From assembly GCA_904390925.1 (NCBI GenBank), contig CAJFMB010000003.1:1-64000 (forward strand): a DNA stretch of 64,000 nucleotides, given 5' to 3'. The DNA is from an uncultured Subdoligranulum sp. GTDB taxonomy: Bacteria; Bacillota; Clostridia; Oscillospirales; Ruminococcaceae. The notes under the pieces are model-generated. The model was not told the DNA's origin and searched no databases. It saw nothing but the letters and a program-made list of their open reading frames with translations. Positions within the stretch are counted from its first letter, which is position 1. The number at the start of each line of letters is the position of its first letter. Shown here piece after piece: positions 45,372 through 51,788 of this stretch. The position numbers and the translations under genes are program-made.

Positions 45372-45793
45372 ATGCCACAAGCCAGTTCTTCTGCCCCCCT
45401 GCCACTGCTGCCCCCCAGTGAGGAGCAGGTCATGGCCGCCCTGTGGGCCTGCGGGGGGGGGCTGCCACCCGGCGCCGCATCGCCGCCAACCTGCCCGGGG
45501 GCTGCCGCTGGGCGGACTCGACACTGCTCAACTTCCTGTCCCGGCTGGAAGGCAAGGGCTTTGTGCGCAGCGACAAGCAGGGCAACAAAAACGTCTATAC
45601 ACCGCTGGTGCGCCGGGCCGACTACTGTGCCCGGGCGACCGCAGCCCATCTGGACACCCTCTACGGCGGGGATGTGCGGGGTCTGGTCATGACGCTGGCC
45701 GACGCCGGACGCCTGAGCTTTGCCGAGATGGAGACGCTGGCCCGCTGGCTGGATGCCCGCGCCGCTGAAAGTCCGGAATATGACTACGACTGA
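45372..45793 (+). pseudogene. BlaI/MecI-family repressor split by a frameshift at a G9 tract
   Basis: The gene starts at ATG 45372 behind GGGAGG and reads PPSEEQVMAALWACGGG, the first helix of a BlaI winged helix. After nine G residues at 45453-45461 this frame fails and continues as meaningless Pro-rich sequence. The rest of the repressor (TRRRIAANLPGGCRWADSTL, then SRLEGKGFVRSDKQGNKNVY) runs on in another frame to 45793. Ten or seven Gs would restore one frame of about 140 aa. BlaI proteins repress beta-lactamase or other genes with a BlaR1 sensor, but no BlaR1 gene is nearby. It may be a slipping (phase-variable) gene, a true pseudogene or a base-count error. Confidence 0.8.
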
Positions 45794-45817
45794 CCCGGCA
45801 GGGCGGAGCCCGCATCG

Positions 45818-45841
45818 TTGAACATTGTGCATAATGTTCAA
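45818..45841. promoter_or_regulatory. Palindromic candidate operator upstream of rnf
   Basis: Perfect 9-bp arms TTGAACATT / AATGTTCAA around GTGCAT, 42 bp before the rnf -35 box. It has no T-run, so it does not look like a terminator. It does not match the Rex consensus exactly. The regulator is unknown. Confidence 0.5.
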
Positions 45842-45882
45842 AACCTGTGGATTGTTTCTGTGCAGGGTGGGCAGGGGCGCGG

Positions 45883-45911
45883 TTGACTTCTTTCCCGTGA
45901 ATGCGTACAAT
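45883..45911 (+). promoter_or_regulatory. Sigma-A promoter of the rnf operon
   Basis: -35 TTGACT (45883-45888), 17-nt spacer, -10 TACAAT (45906-45911). Leader about 80 nt to rnfC. Confidence 0.75.
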
Positions 45912-45997
45912 AGATACTGTATTTTACCCTGCCCCGCTGTGCCTGTTTTTTGGCCGGCGGGGCAGAGGGGATTGTGATAAAAAGAGGAGGAACCTCT

Positions 45998-47338
45998 ATG
46001 CTGAAAGGACTCAAGCGTTCCGCCAAGGGCGCGCGGGTGCCGCACGAGAAGGCCACTGCCGGCATGGAAACGGTGCAGATGCCGTTGCCCCGGCATGTGG
46101 TCATTCCCATGCAGATGCACATTGGTGCCCCGGCCGAGCCGGTGGTCAAAAAAGGCGACACCGTCATGGTGGGCACCCTGATCGGCAAGGCCGGCGGTTT
46201 TGTCAGTGCCGACATCCATTCCAGCGTTTCCGGCACGGTTCTGGATGTGGCGCCCATGCGGATGGTCAACGGCGCCGTCTGCAAGGCGGTGGCCATCCAG
46301 ACCGACGGCAACCAGACGGTGGACCCGGCCTGTGTGCCGCCCGTTGTCACCGACAAGGACAGCCTGCTGGCGGCCATCCGGGCCTGCGGCCTGGTGGGCG
46401 TGGGCGGCGCAGGCTTCCCCACGGCGGTCAAGCTGGCAGCCAACACCATTGACACGCTGATCATCAACGCGGCCGAGTGCGAACCCTACCTGACCACCGA
46501 TGCGCGGGAAATGCTGGAATGCAGCGACACCATCCTGTCCGGCATTGCCGCTGTGATGAAGTACTGCGACATTCCCCGCTGCATCATCGGCATCGAGCGC
46601 AACAAGCCCGAGTGCATTGACCTGATGTTCTCGCTGACCCGGGAGATGAAGGGCGTGTCGGTCAAGCCGCTGCCCATGCGGTATCCCCAGGGCGCTGAGA
46701 AAACCCTGATCGAGACCTGCACCGGTCGGGAAGTGCCCCAGACGGCCCCCAACGGCAAGGCGGGCATTCCTGCCGACTGCGGCTGCGTGGTCATGAACGT
46801 CACCAGCGTTTCCACCCTGGGCAAGTATCTCAAGACCGGCATGCCGCTGGTCACCAAGCGGGTCACGGTGGACGGTGACGCCATCGCCAACCCCTGTAAC
46901 ATCGAGGTCCCCATCGGCACCCTGTACCGGGATGTGATCGAAGCCTGCGGCGGCATCAAGCCGGAGGTGGAACTGGGCAAGATCATCTTCGGCGGCCCCA
47001 TGATGGGCGGCGCCGCTCCCAGTGCCGATTTCCCGGTGCTCAAGCAGAACAACGGCCTGCTGCTGCTCAGCCGCAAGGCCGCCATCCTGCCGGAAGCCCA
47101 GGCCTGCATCCGCTGCGGCCGCTGCATCGAGGCCTGTCCCATGGGCCTGGAGCCGGTGGTCATTGCCGGCGCCTTCAAGCGCAAGGATTTTGATGCCCTC
47201 AAGGCGCGCTGCATTGACCTGTGTGTTGCCTGCGGCAGCTGTACGTATGTCTGCCCGGCCAAGCGGCCGGTGTCCCAGACCATGGCGCTGGCCAAGGCCT
47301 GGTACCTGAAAGAGAAAAACGGAAAGGCAGGGAAGTGA
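45998..47338 (+). CDS. rnfC: Rnf complex subunit C
   Basis: NADH-side subunit of the ion-pumping ferredoxin:NAD oxidoreductase. The 446-aa peripheral protein has a biotin-like N-terminal lobe (PVVKKGDTVMVGTLIGK), an NADH/FMN domain (GLVGVGGAGFPTAVKL, NAAECEPYLTTD), a SLBB region and two C-terminal 4Fe-4S motifs (CIRCGRCIEACP, CVACGSCTYVCP). Start 45998 follows GAGGAGG. First gene of the clostridial order C-D-G-E-A-B. Confidence 0.96.
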   Translation: MLKGLKRSAKGARVPHEKATAGMETVQMPLPRHVVIPMQMHIGAPAEPVVKKGDTVMVGTLIGKAGGFVSADIHSSVSGTVLDVAPMRMVNGAVCKAVAIQTDGNQTVDPACVPPVVTDKDSLLAAIRACGLVGVGGAGFPTAVKLAANTIDTLIINAAECEPYLTTDAREMLECSDTILSGIAAVMKYCDIPRCIIGIERNKPECIDLMFSLTREMKGVSVKPLPMRYPQGAEKTLIETCTGREVPQTAPNGKAGIPADCGCVVMNVTSVSTLGKYLKTGMPLVTKRVTVDGDAIANPCNIEVPIGTLYRDVIEACGGIKPEVELGKIIFGGPMMGGAAPSADFPVLKQNNGLLLLSRKAAILPEAQACIRCGRCIEACPMGLEPVVIAGAFKRKDFDALKARCIDLCVACGSCTYVCPAKRPVSQTMALAKAWYLKEKNGKAGK

Positions 47339-47340
47339 CT

Positions 47341-48303
47341 ATGGAAGAACAACGCCTGATTGTGACTGCCTCGCCGCATATCCGGGACAATTCCACCACC
47401 CGCGGCCTGATGGGCAATGTGGTTATTGCTCTGGTCCCCTGTATCGTGGCAGCTGCCTTCATTTTCGGCATGCGCGCGCTGCTGGTGACGGGGGTCACGG
47501 TGGCAGCCTGCGTGGGATTTGAATATCTGTACACCCTGCTGCTGAAAAAGCCCAACCCGGTGGGGGACCTGTCCGCCGTGGTCACCGGCATCATCCTGGC
47601 CATGAACCTGCCGGTGAACATGCCGCTGTGGATCTGCGTGGTGGGTGCCTTTATTGCCATTGTGGTCATCAAGCAGCTGTTCGGCGGCATCGGCTGTAAC
47701 TTTGCCAACCCGGCGCTGATCGGCCGTATCGCCCTGTTCCTGGGCTTTGCCACCCGCATGACCGACTACGTCTATCCCGACGTGGCGGTGGATGCACTGG
47801 CCACCGCCACCCCGCTGGCGGCCGATTCCGGCGCTGTCAGCCTGGTGGATATGTTCCTGGGCCTGCATGGCGGCATGATGGGCGAGGTCTGCACCCTGGC
47901 CATCCTGCTGGGTCTGGCCTATCTGCTGGCCACCCGCACCATCGGGTTTGCCATCCCCGGCAGCATCCTGATCACCATGTTTGTGCTGACCTTTGCCGTC
48001 ACCGGCGACCTGCACAGCACGCTGGTGGAAATGATGGGCGGCGGCCTGCTGTTCGGTGCCGTCTTTATGGCCACCGACTACGTCACCAGTCCCTTCACCA
48101 CCAAGGGCCGGATCATCTACGGCATTGCCATCGGCCTGCTGACCTTTGTCATCCGCAACTTCAGCTCGATGAATGAGGGCATGAGCTTTGCCATCCTGCT
48201 GGGCAACCTGCTGACTCCCTGGTTCAACGCCTGGAGCCATCAGATTCCCCTGGGCCGCACCAAGGCCCGCAAGGCCGTGAGCAAGAAGGGAGGGGCAGCA
48301 TAA
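47341..48303 (+). CDS. rnfD: Rnf complex subunit D
   Basis: 320-aa membrane subunit with about nine helices that binds covalent FMN and takes part in ion movement. The TATPL motif around Thr157 is the expected flavin attachment site; ATDYVTSPFTTKG is the other conserved loop. It begins 2 nt after rnfC and its stop overlaps the rnfG start (TAATG). Confidence 0.95.
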   Translation: MEEQRLIVTASPHIRDNSTTRGLMGNVVIALVPCIVAAAFIFGMRALLVTGVTVAACVGFEYLYTLLLKKPNPVGDLSAVVTGIILAMNLPVNMPLWICVVGAFIAIVVIKQLFGGIGCNFANPALIGRIALFLGFATRMTDYVYPDVAVDALATATPLAADSGAVSLVDMFLGLHGGMMGEVCTLAILLGLAYLLATRTIGFAIPGSILITMFVLTFAVTGDLHSTLVEMMGGGLLFGAVFMATDYVTSPFTTKGRIIYGIAIGLLTFVIRNFSSMNEGMSFAILLGNLLTPWFNAWSHQIPLGRTKARKAVSKKGGAA

Positions 48304-48893
48304 TGGCCAAGAAAACAAACGCCGACCGCCAGGAAAACGCCTTCCAGGCCATGATCTGGCCGGTTCTGGTTCTTGTGATCATCTGCATTGTCTGCAGTGC
48401 AGCGCTGGCTGCCCTGAACAAGGTCACAGCCCCTGTCATTGAGGAAAACACCCGCATCCGCACCCTGGAATCCTACGTGGCGGTTCTGCCGGAGGGCACC
48501 AGTGCCGACAGCCTGACCGAACTGACGGTCAGCGAGGCCAGCCTGTCCGCCGGCGTCACCGGTGCCGTCAGTGCACCGGACGGTTCCATCGCCGTGCAGG
48601 CTGCCGCCGCCGGCTATTCCGGAAAGGCAGTCAACGTCTATGTGGCGTTTGACGCTTCCGGCAGCATTGCCAACCTGCTGGTGGATGCCTCCACCCAGAC
48701 CGCGGGCATCGGCTCGGCGGTGGGGGAGGACTCCTTCACCTCCGGGTTTGCCGGCTTCTCCGCCTCCGGGCATGTGTCGGACGGCACGCCGGTGGATGCG
48801 GTGGCCGGTGCCACCTACTCCTCCAACGCCGTCTACAATGCGGTCAACGCAGCCATCGACTGCTACAACAATGATCTGAAGGGGGCGGCATAA
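48303..48893 (+). CDS. rnfG: Rnf complex subunit G
   Basis: 196-aa subunit with one N-terminal membrane helix (about 18-38) and an outer FMN-binding domain. The flavin attachment motif is AGATYSS with Thr171 as the expected covalent site; an ApbE flavin transferase would be needed and is not in the window. Start overlaps the rnfD stop by one base. Confidence 0.94.
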   Translation: MAKKTNADRQENAFQAMIWPVLVLVIICIVCSAALAALNKVTAPVIEENTRIRTLESYVAVLPEGTSADSLTELTVSEASLSAGVTGAVSAPDGSIAVQAAAAGYSGKAVNVYVAFDASGSIANLLVDASTQTAGIGSAVGEDSFTSGFAGFSASGHVSDGTPVDAVAGATYSSNAVYNAVNAAIDCYNNDLKGAA

Positions 48894-48894
48894 C

Positions 48895-49590
48895 ATGGCG
48901 GAAAAGCAAAGCAAGTGGAAAATTTTCACCGCCGGCATCATCCGGGAAAACCCGGTGCTGCGCCTGGTGCTGGGCTGCTGCTCGGCGCTGGCCATCACCA
49001 CCACCGTCACCGGTGCGCTGGGCATGGGCCTGTCCATGACCTTCGTGCTGGTCTGCTCCAACATTGTCATCTCGGCACTGCGCAAGGTCATCCCCGACAA
49101 GGTGCATCTGCCCTGCTACATTGTCATCATCGCCACCTTCGTCACCGTTGTGGACATGGTGCTGCACGCCTACATGGCGGATTTGTACCAGACACTGGGT
49201 GTGTTCCTGGCGCTGATCGTCGTCAACTGCATCATCCTCGGCCGTGCCGAGATGTTCGCCTGCAAGCACACGGTGGTGGAATCGGCCCTGGACGGTCTGG
49301 GCATGGGCCTTGGCTATATCCTGACCATGTTCCTGATGTCCTCCATCCGTGAGATCATCGGCAGCGGCAGCTGGCTGGGCATCCAGCTTCTGCCCGAAGG
49401 CCTGGACAAGTTCACCCTGATGAATCAGGCCCCCGGCGGCTTCTTTGTCTTTGGCTGCCTGATGGCGCTGTGCATCTGGATCGAGCGCAAGACCAACCAT
49501 CCCATTGAACGCAAGACCTGCGGCGAAGTGCTCCTGGAGGACCAGGACGCCGCCAAGGCCAACGACGCGGAAGGAGGTGCTGACCAGTGA
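48895..49590 (+). CDS. rnfE: Rnf complex subunit E
   Basis: 231-aa membrane protein with six helices, paired with RnfA around an inter-membrane 2Fe-2S site. It begins with the typical TAGIIRENPVLRLVLGCCSALA, with the paired Cys in helix 1 and a later LIVVNCIILGRAE. Start lies 1 nt after rnfG; its stop overlaps the GTG of rnfA. Confidence 0.95.
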   Translation: MAEKQSKWKIFTAGIIRENPVLRLVLGCCSALAITTTVTGALGMGLSMTFVLVCSNIVISALRKVIPDKVHLPCYIVIIATFVTVVDMVLHAYMADLYQTLGVFLALIVVNCIILGRAEMFACKHTVVESALDGLGMGLGYILTMFLMSSIREIIGSGSWLGIQLLPEGLDKFTLMNQAPGGFFVFGCLMALCIWIERKTNHPIERKTCGEVLLEDQDAAKANDAEGGADQ

Positions 49591-50228
49591 GCGCGAACAT
49601 TGCAACGTTTGCCACCATCCTGTTCAGCATGATTCTGGTCAACAACTACGTGCTGGTACAGTTTTTGGGCATCTGCCCCTTCCTGGGCGTCTCCAAAAAG
49701 CTGGATTCCTCGGTGGGCATGGGCGTGGCGGTCATCGTCGTCATGGTCATTGCCACTGCCGTGACCTTCCCGCTGCAGATCTTCCTGCTGGATGCCAACA
49801 ACCTTGGCTATATGCAGACCATCATCTTCATCTTGGTCATCGCCGTGCTGGTCCAGCTGATTGAAATCACTCTCAAGCGGTATATCCCGGCGCTGTACAA
49901 TGCGCTGGGTGTTTACCTGCCGCTGATCACCACCAACTGCTGTGTGCTGGGCGTGGCGATTCTGGCAGTGCAGGATTACAGCGCGGACGTGACGGCCCGC
50001 GGCTTCGGCTTTGCCTACGGTGAGGCACTGATCTGTGCGGCAGGCGCCGGCATCGGTTTCCTGCTGGCCATGGTGCTGTTCTGCGGCGTGCGCCAGCGCG
50101 TGGAGGAGGCCGAACCGCCCGAGTGCTTCAAGGGCCTGCCCATCACGCTGGTGGCGGCTGCCGTCACCTCGCTGAGCTTCATGGGCTTCGGCGGCGTGGT
50201 GGAAAACATCATCGCTGCGCTGCTGTAA
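49587..50228 (+). CDS. rnfA: Rnf complex subunit A, GTG start
   Basis: 213-aa six-helix partner of RnfE, related to it in sequence. It has NNYVLVQFLGICPFLGVSKK in helix 1 and the later ITTNCCVLGVAILA with iron-ligand cysteines. GTG 49587 sits in a GTGA overlap with the rnfE stop and has AAGGAGGTG before it, which decides the start. Confidence 0.95.
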   Translation: MSANIATFATILFSMILVNNYVLVQFLGICPFLGVSKKLDSSVGMGVAVIVVMVIATAVTFPLQIFLLDANNLGYMQTIIFILVIAVLVQLIEITLKRYIPALYNALGVYLPLITTNCCVLGVAILAVQDYSADVTARGFGFAYGEALICAAGAGIGFLLAMVLFCGVRQRVEEAEPPECFKGLPITLVAAAVTSLSFMGFGGVVENIIAALL

Positions 50229-50241
50229 GGGGGATAGGAGT

Positions 50242-51081
50242 ATGAGCAATCCGATCGTTTTTGCGGTGATCGTTCTGACACTGCTGGGACTGGTGGGCGG
50301 CCTGGTACTGGTGCTGGCCTCCCGGTTCATGGCAGTGAAGGAGGACCCCCGCATTGCTGAGATCACCTCCTGCCTGGCCGGCGCCAACTGCGGCGGCTGC
50401 GGCTATGCCGGCTGTGCCGACTACGCCCGTGCCATTGTCCAGGACGGAGCACCCATCCATAAGTGCGCCCCCGGCGGTGACAAGACCGCCGATGCCATTG
50501 CTGAGATCATGGGCGAGGAATCCAGTGACCGCCCCGCTATGCGGGCGTTTGTCTCCTGCAACGGCGGCGCCAACTGCGGGGTCCGGTTTGATTATTCCGG
50601 CATCAAGAGCTGCGCCGCTGCGGCCAGCGTGGCCGGCGGCCCCACTGCCTGCGCCTTTGGCTGCCTGGGCTACGGCGACTGTGTCAATGCCTGCAAGTTT
50701 GGCGCCCTGAGCGTACAGAACGGTGTGGCAGTGGTGGACCGGGACAAGTGCACCGGCTGTACCGCCTGCACCCGTGCCTGCCCCCGCGGCCTGCTGAAGA
50801 TGAAGCCGGTGGCACCCCAGCCTGCGGTCCTCTGCCGCAACAAGGAGCGCGGTGCTGCGGTGGTCCATGCCTGCAAGACCGGCTGCATTGCCTGCGGCAT
50901 CTGCGTCAAGAACTGCCCCCAGCAGGCGATCTTCCTGCGTAACAACGTGGCCCGCATCGACTACACCAAGTGCAACGGCTGCGGTATCTGCGTGGAAAAG
51001 TGTCCCAAGAAGGTCATCCATTTCATGGACGGCGGCCCCACCAGTGTGGATGCTCCCGTCCCTGAGTACGCCGTGCTGTGA
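50242..51081 (+). CDS. rnfB: Rnf complex subunit B
   Basis: 279-aa ferredoxin-facing subunit. One N-terminal membrane helix (5-28), a 4Fe-4S domain with GANCGGCGYAGCADYA, and a polyferredoxin part with at least four more CxxCxxCxxxC(P) motifs (for example CTGCTACTRACP, CIACGICVKNCP, CNGCGICVEKCP). Its cluster count suits a one-electron wire from ferredoxin. Last gene of the operon. Confidence 0.96.
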   Translation: MSNPIVFAVIVLTLLGLVGGLVLVLASRFMAVKEDPRIAEITSCLAGANCGGCGYAGCADYARAIVQDGAPIHKCAPGGDKTADAIAEIMGEESSDRPAMRAFVSCNGGANCGVRFDYSGIKSCAAAASVAGGPTACAFGCLGYGDCVNACKFGALSVQNGVAVVDRDKCTGCTACTRACPRGLLKMKPVAPQPAVLCRNKERGAAVVHACKTGCIACGICVKNCPQQAIFLRNNVARIDYTKCNGCGICVEKCPKKVIHFMDGGPTSVDAPVPEYAVL

Positions 51082-51105
51082 CGGCATTCTGAAAGCATAG
51101 AACAG

Positions 51106-51154
51106 GCCCCCGGCCGCGGATTTTTGCCCGGTGCAAAAAATCTGCGCCGGGGGC
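51106..51154. repeat. Long imperfect inverted repeat between rnfB and tRNA-Val
   Basis: Arms GCCCCCGG / CCGGGGGC extend inward through CGCGGATTTTTGC / GCAAAAAATCTGCG, about 21 paired bases around a small loop. The right arm touches the -35 box of the tRNA promoter. There is no T-run after it on the plus strand, so it is at best an unusual terminator for rnf. Confidence 0.6.
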
Positions 51155-51184
51155 TTGACTTTCGGATGGTAGCTGTGCTATAAT
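51155..51184 (+). promoter_or_regulatory. Promoter of tRNA-Val
   Basis: -35 TTGACT (51155-51160), 18-nt spacer, -10 TATAAT (51179-51184), 15 bp before the mature tRNA. Confidence 0.8.
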
Positions 51185-51198
51185 CTCTTTGTTGTCAC

Positions 51199-51275
51199 GG
51201 AGGATTAGCTCAGCTGGTTAGAGCATTTGCATCACACGCAAGGGGTCTGGGGTTCGAGTCCCTAATTCTCCACCA
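51199..51275 (+). tRNA. tRNA-Val (anticodon CAC)
   Basis: 77 nt including an encoded CCA. Acceptor stem GGAGGAT / ATTCTCC, D arm GCTCAGCTGGTTAGAGC, anticodon stem TTTGC / GCAAG with loop ATCACAC giving anticodon CAC (reads GUG), and T arm TGGGG-TTCGAGT-CCCTA. It has its own promoter and terminator. Confidence 0.95.
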
Positions 51276-51281
51276 GACAGT

Positions 51282-51310
51282 ATGGCCGACAGAAATGTCG
51301 GCCATTTTTT
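51282..51310 (+). terminator. Terminator after tRNA-Val
   Basis: ATGGCCGACA / TGTCGGCCAT stem with a GAAA tetraloop and six T residues. Confidence 0.9.
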
Positions 51311-51484
51311 GTTGTATCCACACAGGTGGACAGGGGGATAACAAACCGCTGCTTTTGGCTGTCTGGCAATTCTCCTGCCATTGGGCGCCGTGTTTGCCAT
51401 AAGACGGATTGTCTTGCCCGGCCGGCATACGCGGAACAACTTGGATGCACACAATAAAACAGATCCGTATGCCAGCGGCTGCGG
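51311..51484. other. Non-coding stretch downstream of tRNA-Val
   Basis: No start codon with a ribosome site and no known RNA motif. Open frames seen here on the minus strand run through the tRNA gene and are artefacts. I see nothing else in it. Confidence 0.6.
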
Positions 51485-51531
51485 AAAAAAATTTCCCCGG
51501 ATGTGGTAATGCCTCATCCGGGGAATTTTTT
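51485..51531. terminator. Bidirectional terminator-like hairpin
   Basis: AAATTTCCCCGGATG / CATCCGGGGAATTT stem with A and T runs on either side. No coding gene lies directly upstream on the plus strand, so it may end a short RNA or read-through from the tRNA. Confidence 0.7.
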
Positions 51532-51606
51532 CTGTCATTAAAGGCAATGCAACAGGTGCGCAAATCGAAAGAATACACCGCTGCTTTTTGTTTGAAATTT
51601 ACAATG

Positions 51607-51625
51607 TTGCGCTATTATTGCGCAC
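51607..51625. promoter_or_regulatory. Upstream palindromic operator of the galactanase gene
   Basis: TTGCGC-TATTATT-GCGCAC, 19 nt. It matches the downstream operator at 51725-51742 in inverted orientation. Centre near -80 relative to the predicted start of transcription. Confidence 0.6.
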
Positions 51626-51682
51626 GATTCTACACAAAGATTCTGTAATTCTGCAAAAAACGCTGGATTTTGTTAACATTTG

Positions 51683-51691
51683 TGCTATAAT
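51683..51691 (+). promoter_or_regulatory. Extended -10 promoter of the galactanase gene
   Basis: TGCTATAAT with no good -35 hexamer at normal spacing, as in promoters that need an activator or are tightly repressed. It lies between the two palindromes. Transcription would start near 51698. Confidence 0.55.
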
Positions 51692-51724
51692 TGCCTTAAT
51701 TCGGGTAAGAAAAAAAGGCGGAAA

Positions 51725-51742
51725 GTGCGCAATATAGCGCAA
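51725..51742. promoter_or_regulatory. Downstream palindromic operator of the galactanase gene
   Basis: GTGCGC-AATATA-GCGCAA, 18 nt, the reverse complement of the 51607 site apart from one base in the centre. Centre near +36. A repressor bound to both could loop the DNA across the promoter (about 117 bp between centres) or block elongation. Confidence 0.6.
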
Positions 51743-51788
51743 TGAAAATGCCTGCCGGAGCCACACTTGCATAAAGGAGGACAACACC

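Noticed and set aside
45818-45841. Rex-binding site upstream of rnf
   Set aside because: A partial TTGTG...TTCA reading is possible only with a wrong 5-nt spacer and two mismatches, so I report the palindrome without naming Rex.
51210-51578. Two minus-strand frames whose products end in RDSNPRPLACDANALTS or GTRTPDPLRVMQML
   Set aside because: These are the well-known false proteins produced by translating the antisense of a tRNA gene, here tRNA-Val.
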